Positions 25,956 through 34,654 of a stretch of DNA of 64,000 bases are shown in pieces. The stretch is from NCBI RefSeq assembly GCF_002891295.1, contig NZ_LGUI01000003.1, forward strand, positions 310,001 through 374,000, given 5' to 3'. This DNA comes from Streptomyces eurocidicus. Its GTDB lineage: Bacteria; Actinomycetota; Actinomycetes; Streptomycetales; Streptomycetaceae. Numbering within the stretch: the first letter of the stretch is position 1; each line of letters begins with the position of its first letter. Below the pieces are notes generated by a model, which saw only the letters and a program-made list of their open reading frames with translations, made no database searches and was not told the origin of the DNA. The translations under genes were made by a program, and so were the position numbers.

Positions 25956-26171
25956 GGGCATCCCTTCCACGGTCCCGGAAAAGGACGCGCCCCGACCCGG
26001 CCACGGTTCCCGACCGGACGCCCGTGCTGCCGGGGCGCTCCGCGCCGGCCCCGGTACCGGGCATGAGGCCCCGGTCCAGTCGCGCTTGACCATGCCGCGG
26101 CTGCATGATTTCGAATGGAGTGAGCCGGGCGGTGACGCCGACGCCTGAGCAGCCGGACGGAGTGCGAGGCG

Positions 26172-26316
26172 ATGGCGTGGAGTACGCGTGAGGTCGCCAA
26201 GCTCGCGGGTACCAGCCTGCGGGCGGTACGGCACTACCACGAGGCCGGGCTGCTCGACGAGCCGGAGCGCCGTGTCAACGGCTACAAGCAGTACGGCGTG
26301 TCTCACCTGCTGGCGC
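26172..26316 (+). pseudogene. Truncated MerR family regulator
   Basis: The N-terminal winged helix is perfect for MerR (STREVAKLAGTSLRAVRHYH then EAGLLDEPERRVNGYKQYGV), but after SHL the sequence loses similarity. The coiled-coil and effector regions are absent. About 48 codons remain; the frame stays open but reads arginine- and proline-rich noise. This is a deletion or recombination scar inside the element cargo. Confidence 0.75.
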
Positions 26317-26403
26317 GCCGTCACATCTTCGAAGCAGTCATCCGCCCACGGCCAGCACGAGCGCCCCGAACCCTGCGCGGTCGATATACCTCGGCGGTGG
26401 TGC

Positions 26404-26748
26404 TCAACCGACGATCGGGGTTTCGGTGGTGTAGAGGAAACGGGTCAGGGAGCGGTCGAGGAAGTTCTCCTCGTCGGCGGCGACGGTCGTGGTGAAGATG
26501 TCGGAGGTGAACCAGCGGGTGGCGTCGGCAATGTCGTCGAACCAGACCTCGACGACGCCGTCGTAGTAGGTGCTGCGCAGGCCGGGGATCTCGTCGTCGG
26601 TGGGCAGGAGCAGGACATGGCGCCGGACCGGTACCGCTCCGTCGGTCACGCTCGCGATCAGCGGCAGGTGCTTGTGCGTCCAGTACTCCACGAACTCCTC
26701 GTGGGTCAGGTCCGCGCGCCGGGTCAGGAAGATGCTGATCTTGATCAC
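26404..26748 (-). CDS. EthD/Dabb-type small dimeric protein
   Basis: This 114-aa protein starts IKISIFLTRRADLTHEEFVE then YWTHKHLPLI, the pattern of the EthD-like ferredoxin-fold family (dimeric alpha+beta barrel). Such proteins act in ring-cleavage pathways or polyketide tailoring, or have unknown roles. The GTG at 26748 is chosen because GAGGAG lies 4 nt upstream; an upstream ATG would add four residues. It faces the truncated MerR gene. Substrate unknown. Confidence 0.8.
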   Translation of the reverse strand: MIKISIFLTRRADLTHEEFVEYWTHKHLPLIASVTDGAVPVRRHVLLLPTDDEIPGLRSTYYDGVVEVWFDDIADATRWFTSDIFTTTVAADEENFLDRSLTRFLYTTETPIVG

Positions 26749-27311
26749 GGGACTCCTCAAGGCAGGTATGGCCTTCCTCAGTAACTCCTATGCTACGCAC
26801 GCATCTTGCACGGCAGCGTATAGCCCCGGACGCAAGGCCACTCGGCCGGGACGGTACCCGTTGCGTCACCCATGGCCGGGCTGAGCGTGTATCCCCGAAG
26901 TGCTGCACGTATCGGGAGCTGAGGCTGGATGATGCAAACGTCGTCAGTGAGATCCGGCATATGCTCGCGGAGGACTTCGCGATGCCCACACCGGTGAGGT
27001 ACCGCTCGACCGCCGCGGTGTAGGACGAGCGCGGAGCAGACAGGTACGAACCGGGCGCGCGTCAGCCGGAGCACGCCCCCGCTGACGGACTCGATCACCG
27101 GTTCGGACATCACGTCTGGCCCGCCCCTCCGGTGCTGCCGCAGTACGACCGTGTCCTACGCAGTGAGGCGTATGTCGGACCGTTACGGGCTCGTCGGCGT
27201 CTGCGCACTGCCCAGCGTTTTCACCGGCAACCGCCTCCAGCCGATGTGGCGTCCACCCCTGCGACAGAAGGTACCCGAAGAGTCGGGCACAGCAGGGAAG
27301 GGGAGGCAGCG
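26749..27311. other. Stretch without a supported gene
   Basis: This 563-bp stretch lies between the EthD-type gene and the DUF3592-like gene. An open minus-strand frame at about 26793-27110 repeats the pattern RGYTL but has no good start signal and no recognised domain. I see no RNA gene. GGGAGGCAGCG just before 27312 is the ribosome-binding site of the next gene. Confidence 0.4.
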
Positions 27312-27710
27312 GTGTGGGTTGCGATCACGCTACTGGCAGGTCTGACCTGCCTCGGGTTCGGTACCCATGAGGCCATGGTCCAGCACCGCCTCCAGCGCGA
27401 GGGGATCCGCGTCAGGGGCCTGGTGGTCCGCCACCATGTGGAAGGCTCCGAAATGGATGGTGGCCTTGTCTACTTCGCGGTGGTCGAATTCGTTGATGCG
27501 CAAGGTGGTCGGCACACGTTCCAGGCCGGGTCATCCGGAGTCAAGGGCCTTCCCGTGGGCGGTGAGGTCCCGGTGCGCTACCTTCCCCAGGCCCCGAACA
27601 GCGCGCGAATCGACCTTCGCAGGAGACGGATCGGAGAAGTCGCGGCTCGCTTCGCGGGCGGCACCCTGTTCACAGCCATCGGGATCTGGATGCTCGCCAC
27701 CGGTCGTTGA
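27312..27710 (+). CDS. DUF3592-type membrane protein
   Basis: This 132-aa protein has N- and C-terminal membrane helices (WVAITLLAGLTCLGFGTHEA; LFTAIGIWMLATGR) flanking a small extracytoplasmic beta domain (GIRVRGLVVRHHVEGSEM onward), the organisation of DUF3592 proteins. The domain's VPVRYLPQAPNSARIDLRR matches the typical V-x-YxPxxP-x-x-A-x-I motif. The GTG start has GGGAGG 6-8 nt upstream. Function of the family is unknown. Confidence 0.75.
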   Translation: MWVAITLLAGLTCLGFGTHEAMVQHRLQREGIRVRGLVVRHHVEGSEMDGGLVYFAVVEFVDAQGGRHTFQAGSSGVKGLPVGGEVPVRYLPQAPNSARIDLRRRRIGEVAARFAGGTLFTAIGIWMLATGR

Positions 27711-27956
27711 GCTTGCTCCTCAGAGTCAGGCCGTGTGCTGCATAGTCGCCTAAGGAATCGCTTGCCCGCGTCGTGCATCCCGCCCGGCTGGGTACCCGCA
27801 GCCGGTTAAGAGGGGAGAGCCCACTGAGTGTTGACTGTGCCGTAAGGGCACGGTTTGCACTGGGGCACGGGGGCAGATCCCTAGTGCTGCCGCTGCACGC
27901 AGATCACGTACTGCCGCGTGCGGAAGTCCGTACGTTCAACGAGGACGGAGTAAAGC

Positions 27957-28358
27957 GTGCACACGATGAGAAAGTCTGTTCGGGGCGTTGTGGCCGTGAT
28001 GGCCGTGGCGCCGATGCTTTTCCTGGCGACGCCGGCGGCAACGGCCTCGTCGGGGAAACCCGCCGCGGTGTCGGCGGCGAACGTGGACATGAAGATCGGT
28101 CCCGGATGCGGGGACCACACTATCTGCTTCGGTGACGACGTGCGCTGGCTGTTCTACATGACGGCGGGCGAGGCCCGTCCACAGCTGCCCGACAAATACA
28201 ACGACAAGGTCGTCACTGCCAAAAACTGGTCGGACGCCGCGGTCTGTCTGTACGAGCACTCGCAGTTCGCGAAGCTGCTGGCGAAGGTCGAGCCGAAGGG
28301 AGGCGTCAAGCTGCGCGGGGAGGACCGGAAGAAGACGAGCAGCATCCGGCCCTGCTGA
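27957..28358 (+). CDS. Small secreted protein
   Basis: This 133-aa protein has a Sec signal peptide (MHTMRKSVRGVVAVMAVAPM, cleavage after ATPAATASS near residue 32). The mature part of about 100 residues has four cysteines (GPGCGDHTICFGDD, AAVCLYEH, terminal C), suggesting two disulfides. It resembles small secreted peptidase-inhibitor-like proteins of Streptomyces in size only. The GTG at 27957 has GGAG 6 nt upstream; an ATG three codons later is less well placed. No partner gene is obvious. Confidence 0.7.
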   Translation: MHTMRKSVRGVVAVMAVAPMLFLATPAATASSGKPAAVSAANVDMKIGPGCGDHTICFGDDVRWLFYMTAGEARPQLPDKYNDKVVTAKNWSDAAVCLYEHSQFAKLLAKVEPKGGVKLRGEDRKKTSSIRPC

Positions 28359-28782
28359 CAGACCGTCCTGTGCCCGGTCAGTCGCAGACGACGGCGCGCC
28401 CAGGGCTCAGGAGGTAGCGGCGTAGTCGCCGGTCTTCGTACCGTGGCAGTCGGGCTGCCGTCACGCGGGGGTTCAGTCTGCGTCTTGGGGCGCCGGCGAG
28501 GTGCGTGCCGCGGGCGCCCTCACTGTCTGCGGCAGATTGCCGACGAGGAGGCAGAGCGAGTGCAACCGTCGCAGTGCGAAGTTGTCTGATGCGGCACTGG
28601 CTGTTCGGCGGTACGAATCCCAAGGCCAGACCCACGTCAACTCTGACCGTGTCACTACCCCTTCGAGACCAAGCTGGAGAAGCTTGGTAAGGCGAGCCAG
28701 GCACCTCGTCAAGAGGGGACTGGCTCCCGGCGCGTGAGTAGGGGGCACCGACCCAGGTCGGTGCCCCCTCTCGCTGTGTCGG
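28359..28782. other. Non-coding stretch ending in terminators
   Basis: This 424-bp stretch has no supported gene. It contains two hairpins: ACCAAGCT-GGAGA-AGCTTGGT at about 28668-28688 and the stronger terminator at 28740-28769. Confidence 0.5.
28740..28769 (-). terminator. Terminator of the lasso-peptide operon
   Basis: A perfect 13-bp stem (AGGGGGCACCGAC / GTCGGTGCCCCCT) with a CCAG loop lies 13 bp past the stop of the methyltransferase, the last gene of the lasso operon on the minus strand. Confidence 0.8.
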
Positions 28783-29934
28783 TCAGTGCTGCCGGTAGTC
28801 CTCGCGTAGATGCCACTCGACCGGGTAGAAGACCGTCTCGTCATCGCTGGCGCGTTCGAGGATCGCGCGGTGGTCGGCGATGCCCGGCCGTCCGAGGTCC
28901 ACCCAGCTGTGCACCAGGGCCTTCAGGTCGTCGGCGACGGCCTGGTCGCCGACGTGGTGCAGGTGGCCGGTCCGCTGAATCCAGGCGGTGCCGCGGCTGG
29001 GCTCGTGGAGGCAGGCCATGCCCTGGGCGGGGTCGAGGCCGTCGACGTAGGCACGGGTGGTGCGGCCGGTCCGGGTGCCGAGGTGGAACCACAGATCGTA
29101 GTAGGCATCGTCCTCCAGGACGGGTCCGACGTTCTCCCATGTGGTCATCGGCTGCGGCGGAAGCGGTTCGGTCAGGGCCGGGGTCTGTCCGTCCTGCCAC
29201 GCGTAGAGGGGGCCGGCGGCGGACATGAAGTCGCTCGACATCACCCCGCGGCCGATCAGGCGGGTGCCGTCGCGGGTGACCGAGAGGGTGGGGTGGAAGC
29301 CGCCGTGTGCGACGGGGACGACGATCTGCCCGTCGTCGGCAAGCTGGTCGAGCCAGTGCGGGGAGATGCCGGTGACGCCGCAGGTGACCACGATCCTGTC
29401 GTAGGGGCCCTTGGCGGGATAACCGAGATAGCCGTCGGCCGTGAGGGCGGTGACGTTCTTCTCCCCGGCCCGCTCGGCGGCTTTGGCGGCTTCGGTGACG
29501 ATGACCTCGGAGACGTCGATGGTGACGACTTCGGCGCCGGTGATGGCCGCGATCAGGGACGCGTTGTAGCCGGTGCCGGCGCCGATCTCGAGGACCTTCA
29601 TCCCGGGTGCGAGCTGGAGGGCTTCGAGCATGGCGGCGATGACCCGGGGCTGAGAGGTGGAGCTGTAGCGGCCGGCCGCGTCGTCGCTCTTGGGGACGTG
29701 GGTCATCAGGGCGGTGTCGGAGTAGATGCGGTCGAGCAGGTCGTCGCCGGGGTCGGCGGGGACGGGGATGAAGGTGCCGCTGGTGTAGTAGCCGCCGGGC
29801 AGGAACAGGTGCCGGGGGACGGTGGCGAAAGCCCGCTCGACCGGGCTGGTGCGGATCGCGCCGCGCTCGCGCAGGGTGGTCGCGTAGGCGGCCATGCGGG
29901 CGGTCAGGGACGGGCTGGTGGTCTGGTCGGTCAT
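28783..29934 (-). CDS. Isoaspartyl O-methyltransferase of the lasso-peptide cluster
   Basis: This 383-aa SAM enzyme belongs to the protein-L-isoaspartate methyltransferase family: the substrate motif SSTSQPRVI (91-99) and the SAM loop VLEIGAGTGYNA (114-125) are clear. It carries about 130 extra C-terminal residues compared with housekeeping PIMTs (about 220 aa), as do homologues in RiPP clusters. In the lasso peptides cellulonodin-2 and lihuanodin, such enzymes methylate an aspartate that then cyclises to an aspartimide. Its place as last gene of the lasso operon, 8 nt after B2, supports that role here. Confidence 0.88.
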   Translation of the reverse strand: MTDQTTSPSLTARMAAYATTLRERGAIRTSPVERAFATVPRHLFLPGGYYTSGTFIPVPADPGDDLLDRIYSDTALMTHVPKSDDAAGRYSSTSQPRVIAAMLEALQLAPGMKVLEIGAGTGYNASLIAAITGAEVVTIDVSEVIVTEAAKAAERAGEKNVTALTADGYLGYPAKGPYDRIVVTCGVTGISPHWLDQLADDGQIVVPVAHGGFHPTLSVTRDGTRLIGRGVMSSDFMSAAGPLYAWQDGQTPALTEPLPPQPMTTWENVGPVLEDDAYYDLWFHLGTRTGRTTRAYVDGLDPAQGMACLHEPSRGTAWIQRTGHLHHVGDQAVADDLKALVHSWVDLGRPGIADHRAILERASDDETVFYPVEWHLREDYRQH

Positions 29935-29942
29935 GAGGCTCC

Positions 29943-30368
29943 TTAGGGTTCGACGGTCAGGGCCGTGGTGAACGTGGCGATGTAGTGCGGGTCTTCGCCG
30001 ACGGGCTCGCCGTCGGCTTCGACCCACGCGTGGGAGGTCAGGGGCGGGAAGCGCACGCCGCTCTTCCAGGTGGGCCAGGTGCCGGCGAGGCGGCAGAGCA
30101 GGGCGGTGGCGATCGATCGGGGCAGGCAGCCGTAGCCGCTGCCGCAGTGGGGGCTGACCGTCGTGACCACGTCCCTCGCTCGCGAGGCCTGCTCGGCGGT
30201 GGCGGGTGCGGCCCGGCGGGCGAGCACGTCCAGCAGCTGTTTGAGCCGGGCCGGGCGGGATCCGAGGGCGGTGGTGATCAGGTGGGCGGCGGTGACGGCG
30301 AGGTGTCCGGCGGCCTGCTCGGTGCGGGTGAGGTGGACGCGTTCGGGCAGGGCGACGACCGTGCTCAT
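29943..30368 (-). CDS. Lasso peptide B2 protein (transglutaminase-like leader peptidase)
   Basis: This 141-aa protein cleaves the leader from the lasso precursor before ring closure. It has the B2 catalytic Cys81 in GYGCLPRS and His113 in TSHAWVE, followed by an acidic residue in VEADGEPVGEDPH. It is the stand-alone protease half of the split B protein typical of actinobacteria; the RRE half is the upstream gene. Its ATG overlaps the B1 stop (ATGA at 30365-30368). Confidence 0.92.
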   Translation of the reverse strand: MSTVVALPERVHLTRTEQAAGHLAVTAAHLITTALGSRPARLKQLLDVLARRAAPATAEQASRARDVVTTVSPHCGSGYGCLPRSIATALLCRLAGTWPTWKSGVRFPPLTSHAWVEADGEPVGEDPHYIATFTTALTVEP

Positions 30369-30622
30369 CGCGACTCCAGCAGCCGGTGGCCGGTCAGTCT
30401 GGCGGTCAGGTCGCGGACGTCGGCCGCCGCCCGGTCCGCGGTGATGCCGTAGGTGTCCACGAGGGCGGTGGCGGCCTCCTGTTCGCCGTGGCCGACGAGT
30501 GCGTCCAAGGCTGTGGCGGCGGAGTCGTTGAGGGCGAAGTAGCCGCCGGTGCGGGTGTTGAAGAGCATCGGCGAGCCGTCGGCGTCGATCCGCTCGACGC
30601 CACGAGCGAGGCGGAAGGGCAT
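30365..30622 (-). CDS. Lasso peptide B1 protein (PqqD-like RiPP recognition element)
   Basis: This 85-aa PqqD-fold protein binds the precursor leader and presents it to B2 and the cyclase. The pattern GSPMLFNTRTGGYFALNDSA followed by ATALDALVG, then a helical second half, is characteristic. It begins 21 nt after the cyclase stop and overlaps B2 by 4 nt. Its expected ligand is the YxxPxV stretch in the precursor leader. Confidence 0.92.
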   Translation of the reverse strand: MPFRLARGVERIDADGSPMLFNTRTGGYFALNDSAATALDALVGHGEQEAATALVDTYGITADRAAADVRDLTARLTGHRLLESR

Positions 30623-30643
30623 GGCGATCGGCCTCCTGGCGGG

Positions 30644-32464
30644 TCAGGGGCGGGCACTGCGAAGCCACAGCTCCACAGCGACCGTCTCGGTGATGAACGC
30701 GGGCGGGATGCGGCGGGTGGCGGCCTCGGCCAGGGCCTGGCGTACGGCCCCTTCGTCGATCAGCCCGGCCTTGCCCAGGGCCGAGCCGGTGAACAGCTCG
30801 GCGAGCTCACGGTGGTGGGCGGCGAGGCCGGTGTGGATCTCGTGGTTGTAGTGACCCTTGTCCCGCCGGACGAGCAGGCCCGGCGGGGCCAGCGGGGCGA
30901 CGGCCGCAGTCAGCAGGGGCTTGGGCGACCACGGGTCGGTCCGCTCCTCCGGCCAGGTCGCCAGGGCCGTCTCGATGACCGCCCGGTCCAGGTAGGGGAA
31001 GTGGCCGGGAACTCCGGCCGCTTCCATCGCATCCCGGTACAGGCTCGCGCGGCGGGCGACCGAGCGGATCCGCATCACCGCCCCGTGTGTCGCGATGTCC
31101 TCCGAGACCGGCTCGGCCGTCTCCGCGACGGCCAGCAGCTCGTGCCGCAGGTCGCGGACGACCTCGGGCACGGTCCAGGGCGGGAGGCGGGGAGGAGCCT
31201 CCCACCCGGCCAGGGCGGCGGCCGGGCTGGCCGGGAGGGTGAGCCGGTCGGCGGCCCGGATCAGCCACTGCCGGTAGGTGCCGGCCGAGGCGGCGGCCTG
31301 CGCGAGGCTCAGGCTGCTGGTGCGGTTGAGGGCCGCGTGGCCGCGCAGATGCCACCACGCGCGGTACGGGCTGCGGCCGGCGGCCTGCGGCAGGTAGGAC
31401 AAGGGGGCCACCAGGGTCTCGTCGCCGCCCTGGCCGTTGAGGTGGGCACCGCTGCCGTGCTCGGCCAGCACCCGCAGAGTCTGGCGGAAGCGGGCCGCCG
31501 AAGACGCGAACGAGGCGGGCTCGTCCAGCGCGAACTGCGCGTCCTGAAGGTCCTGGAAGATCCGCGGGTAGGCGCCGGGGCCGAGGACCAGGTGGTCCAC
31601 CCCGTCCAGCAGGCGGGCGGTGCGGCGGGCCCACCGCTCGTCGGGGTTGTCCGCCGCCCGCGAGCCGACGGTGATCAGCAGACTGGTGGAAGCCGGGCGG
31701 GCCCGCGCGGCCAAGGCCGCAAGCGCCGCGGAGTCCAGGCCGCCGGACAGCTGCACGCTGGCCACCGGTGGCGAGGCCACCCGGCTGGCGACCGCCTTGG
31801 CCAGCACGTCCCGCAGCCGTTCCGCCGCCATCTCCAGCGGGAGGACGGCCGTGGGCGGCGTCCAGGAGCGGGTGACGGCCAGCCGGCCGGAGGCGCTCAG
31901 CGTGGCCGCGTACCCGGGGGCGACCGGCTTGACGCCCTCGTACGGGGTGCGGCTGAACAGCAGCGGGGCGGGCGCGTGCGGGGCAAGCAGGCGAAGGGCT
32001 GCCCATCGCTCGTCCACTCCCTTGCCCACCTCGTGGGCCAGCTGGCGCGGGCTGCTGGACAGCACCCACACGCCGTCCACGGTCGCGTAGTACAGCCGGT
32101 TCAGGCCCGCAACGTCCCCACGTGCGCTACGGACGCCCCGGCGAGATGTGACCAGGTAGTAGCTGCCCGGCAGCGCGGCCAGCTCCTCCTCGTCACCGGT
32201 CTCGGCCGCCCTGTCGGCCAGGACCCGCAGCCGGGCGGCGCTGACCGGGCAGGACCCGATCAGCACCACCTTCAGCGGACCGGCCGCGACCGTCCGCAGC
32301 CTCTTCCCCCACCCGAACGCGATCAGCCACGGGCGTCCCGAGCTGTGCTGGAGGGTGCGGGCCGCGTCCTGCCGGGCGAGCCGCCGGGCCACAGGCCCGG
32401 CGGCGTCGTCATCGGGCAGAACACAGAACCACGGCGGCCTGAACGCACCGGCCGCCTCGGTCAC
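30644..32464 (-). CDS. Lasso peptide cyclase (asparagine synthetase homologue, C protein)
   Basis: This 606-aa enzyme adenylates the side-chain carboxylate of the core's ring aspartate and joins it to the N-terminal amine. The ATP-pyrophosphatase signature SGGLDS is at 240-245 and a second conserved patch, HLNGQGGDE, follows. The N-terminal glutaminase-like domain has no Cys2, as in other lasso cyclases. I chose the GTG at 32464 because it overlaps the precursor stop (GTGA); longer readings cross the precursor gene in another frame. Confidence 0.93.
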   Translation of the reverse strand: MTEAAGAFRPPWFCVLPDDDAAGPVARRLARQDAARTLQHSSGRPWLIAFGWGKRLRTVAAGPLKVVLIGSCPVSAARLRVLADRAAETGDEEELAALPGSYYLVTSRRGVRSARGDVAGLNRLYYATVDGVWVLSSSPRQLAHEVGKGVDERWAALRLLAPHAPAPLLFSRTPYEGVKPVAPGYAATLSASGRLAVTRSWTPPTAVLPLEMAAERLRDVLAKAVASRVASPPVASVQLSGGLDSAALAALAARARPASTSLLITVGSRAADNPDERWARRTARLLDGVDHLVLGPGAYPRIFQDLQDAQFALDEPASFASSAARFRQTLRVLAEHGSGAHLNGQGGDETLVAPLSYLPQAAGRSPYRAWWHLRGHAALNRTSSLSLAQAAASAGTYRQWLIRAADRLTLPASPAAALAGWEAPPRLPPWTVPEVVRDLRHELLAVAETAEPVSEDIATHGAVMRIRSVARRASLYRDAMEAAGVPGHFPYLDRAVIETALATWPEERTDPWSPKPLLTAAVAPLAPPGLLVRRDKGHYNHEIHTGLAAHHRELAELFTGSALGKAGLIDEGAVRQALAEAATRRIPPAFITETVAVELWLRSARP

Positions 32465-32640
32465 GAGCGGCTGGTCGGGGCGAACAGGGGCGCGTAGTAC
32501 TGGCCCGCGTCGGAGTCGTCGCTCTGGCCGACGCTGACGTCCCCGAGGGTGTCGGCGGCGAACGAGCCCACCGCCATCACCTTCGGCGCCTCGTACGCAG
32601 GCGAGCATGTCTCCGTCCCGCCGCTGGCTACCTTGCTCAT
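32461..32640 (-). CDS. Lasso peptide precursor (A)
   Basis: This 59-aa precursor is too short for routine gene calling but sits exactly where expected, overlapping the cyclase by 4 nt. The leader (1-32) has the recognition motif YEAPKV (16-21) and a threonine at the penultimate position (Thr31, Leu32). The predicted core (33-59) starts with Gly and has Asp at core position 9 (residue 41), giving a nine-residue Gly1-Asp9 ring. Asp10 and Asp12, followed by Ser and Ala, are candidate aspartimide sites for the methyltransferase. The tail has bulky residues for plugs (Tyr48, Tyr49, Phe53, Arg58). It contains one Cys, in the leader only. Confidence 0.88.
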   Translation of the reverse strand: MSKVASGGTETCSPAYEAPKVMAVGSFAADTLGDVSVGQSDDSDAGQYYAPLFAPTSRS

Positions 32641-32785
32641 AGGGCACTTCCCTTCTTCCGGTGCCGGACGCCGTTGTCCGGCCGCGGTGACCGCCCGGCC
32701 GGCTGGCCTGGCGGATGGTGCAGGGTGGTGCGGCCTGCCCGGCCGGGTCCCAGCGGGATGTCACCGGCGGGGCAGGAGCCTGGGG

Positions 32786-33124
32786 TCACGGCTGCCGTTC
32801 GCCTCGCAGGATCGAGCCGACCGGCACCGTGTTCGTCGGGTCGGACAGCGCGCGGACGGCCTTCTGGAGCCGCACGGGGTCCGCTCCGAGGTGGTTGATC
32901 GCGGCGGAGGCCAGCACGTTGGCCAGCCGGGCCTGGAGGAACGCTTCGTGGTTGTGCTCGGCGATCGCGACGGCCAGGGCCTCCTGCGAGGCGTATGTCT
33001 TGCGGCGCATCGTCTGCCGGGGCGGGTTCCCGTAGGTGATCATCACCACGACCTCGCCTGAGCCGGCGTCGAAGCGCACGTCGAACGGCAGCTCGTCGGC
33101 GTCCTGCTCAGGCACGAACTCCAC
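32786..33124 (-). CDS. Hypothetical protein upstream of the lasso cluster
   Basis: This 112-aa acidic protein starts with GTG (GAGGTGGAG region upstream). It has a beta-rich first half (VRFDAGSGEVVVMITYG) and a helical second half. I do not recognise a family. Its start overlaps the end of the ATP-binding protein gene by 17 bp, so the two are co-transcribed. It ends about 145 bp before the lasso precursor, so it may or may not be part of that cluster. Confidence 0.6.
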   Translation of the reverse strand: MEFVPEQDADELPFDVRFDAGSGEVVVMITYGNPPRQTMRRKTYASQEALAVAIAEHNHEAFLQARLANVLASAAINHLGADPVRLQKAVRALSDPTNTVPVGSILRGERQP

Positions 33125-33578
33125 CTCTTCTGTAAGGCACGCGGCAGCGGATCTGCTTGCCCACCGGCGTGATGACGGTGTGCCAGCCCGGGGCGAGCAG
33201 GTCGAGCAGGGGCAGCCCCCGGCCGGACTCGGCGTCCGGGTCGTCCAGCGGGGCCGCAGCCCGGTCGGGCAGGTGCTCGCCGTCGGGGTCGTGGACCTTC
33301 ACCAAGACCGCAACCGGCTCCGCGACGACCTCGACGACCAGGGGCACGAAGGGCCCGCAGCAGGTCACGGCGTTGCCGATCAGCTCGCTGGTCACCAGCT
33401 GGGCGTTCTCGGCGACATCCGCGGTGACTCCGGCCTCGCACAGCGCCTGGCCCGTCATGTGCCGGACACGGCGTAAGTGCTCGGCGGAGGAGTGCATGTG
33501 GACCGCGAATCCGCCGGGCCTCTCGGTGAGGTAGAAGCCCGGGACCGCCGGTGCCCTCTCGTCCGCCATGGTGACCAT
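33108..33578 (-). CDS. ATP-binding protein, GHKL/RsbW-like anti-sigma kinase type
   Basis: This 156-aa protein has the HATPase_c layout common in the large Streptomyces family of stand-alone regulatory ATPases: AENAQLVTSELIGNAVTC (N box), KVHDPDGEHL (G1 box) and ESGRGLPLLDLLAPGW (G2 box). Such proteins act as serine kinases or anti-sigma factors. The ATG at 33578 has GGAGG just upstream. It is divergent from the XRE/DUF5753 gene, a common pairing in Streptomyces conservon-like regulatory units. Confidence 0.85.
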   Translation of the reverse strand: MVTMADERAPAVPGFYLTERPGGFAVHMHSSAEHLRRVRHMTGQALCEAGVTADVAENAQLVTSELIGNAVTCCGPFVPLVVEVVAEPVAVLVKVHDPDGEHLPDRAAAPLDDPDAESGRGLPLLDLLAPGWHTVITPVGKQIRCRVPYRRGGVRA

Positions 33579-33778
33579 GGCCCCTCCATCCGCACAGGCT
33601 TCCGCCCGCGCAAGATCGACGCAAGTGCCCCCGGGATACCGCCAGTTGGCAGACCCCTCTGGCCTTTCCGACGAGGATGGACCCAACCGCCCACGGGTCG
33701 CAAGGTTTCCACCAAACTCGTTCGGATGGTCCGGCGAAGGGGCTCCCGCTCTCCCGGCGGTGGTGAAACACTGCGCAT

Positions 33779-34654
33779 ATGCCCAACAGCCCCGTGGTAC
33801 CGACGATCCGGCGCCGCCGACTCGGCTCAGCCCTGCGCAAGCTCCGCAACGACGCCGGGCTGACCTTGGATGGTGCCGCCGGGGCCGTGGGCTGGAAGGC
33901 GCCGAAGATGTCGAAGGTGGAGAACGCGGCCGCCGGCATCCGCCCGGCCGAGGTCACCGACCTGCTCAAGGCGTACGGCGTCACGGACCCCGAGGTGTTC
34001 ACCGCGCTGGAGAACCTGGCCCGCGACGCCAGCAAGAAGGGCTGGTGGCAGACCTACAGCGGTGTAGTCGCGCCCGCCTACGCGGACTACCTCTCGCTGG
34101 AGTCCGACGCCGAGCGAGTCTTGGAGTGGTCACCGACCCTCGTGCCCGGCCTGTTGCAGAGCGCCGCGTACGCGCGGGAGATGATCGCAGCCTCCGCCGT
34201 CACCCGCACACCAGAAGAGGTCGCCGCCCTCGCCGAGGTCCGCATGGCCCGCCAAGCCGTCCTCTCCCGCCCCGACGGCACCGGACCCCTGAACGTGTGG
34301 GCCGTGATCTCCGAAGCGGTCCTGCACCAGCGGTTCGCCGTCCGCCCGGCCACCATGCGCGAACAACTCCGCCGCCTGCTCGACGTGGCCGAGCTGCCCA
34401 ACGTCACCCTCCAGATCATGCCCCTGGGCGCCACCCCGCACCCAGGCGTCGCCGGAGGCTTCACCGTGGTCAACTTCCCCGGCCCCATGCCGGACGTCGT
34501 CCTCGTGGAGAACCTCCGAGGCAACTCCTACGTCGAGGGCAGCGAGGACGTCCGCGTCTTCGCCGGCGCCTTCGAACGGATCGTCGCCGCCGCCCTCCCG
34601 GTGGACGACTCCCTGGCATTGATCAAACGCATCGAAGAAGGCAGCCCAAAGTGA
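33779..34654 (+). CDS. XRE-family regulator with DUF5753 domain
   Basis: This 291-aa protein has an N-terminal helix-turn-helix (LGSALRKLRNDAGLTLDGAA then KAPKMSKVENAAAGI) and the DUF5753 effector domain from about residue 95 (YLSLESDAERVLEWSPTLVP, and later PHPGVAGGFTVVNFP). This architecture is very common in Streptomyces, almost always next to a DUF397 protein, as here (4-nt overlap). The pairs act in developmental and antibiotic regulation (the Bld/Wbl-type regulator AbaA orf and BldB-like systems). Target unknown. Confidence 0.9.
   Translation: MPNSPVVPTIRRRRLGSALRKLRNDAGLTLDGAAGAVGWKAPKMSKVENAAAGIRPAEVTDLLKAYGVTDPEVFTALENLARDASKKGWWQTYSGVVAPAYADYLSLESDAERVLEWSPTLVPGLLQSAAYAREMIAASAVTRTPEEVAALAEVRMARQAVLSRPDGTGPLNVWAVISEAVLHQRFAVRPATMREQLRRLLDVAELPNVTLQIMPLGATPHPGVAGGFTVVNFPGPMPDVVLVENLRGNSYVEGSEDVRVFAGAFERIVAAALPVDDSLALIKRIEEGSPK

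Noticed and set aside
26793..27113. Minus-strand 106-codon frame between the EthD and DUF3592 genes
   Set aside because: No ribosome-binding site, no recognised domain and atypical composition. I could not support it as a gene.
28473..28844. Minus-strand frame upstream of the lasso methyltransferase stop
   Set aside because: It overlaps the operon terminator and the end of the methyltransferase in another frame, with no start signal.
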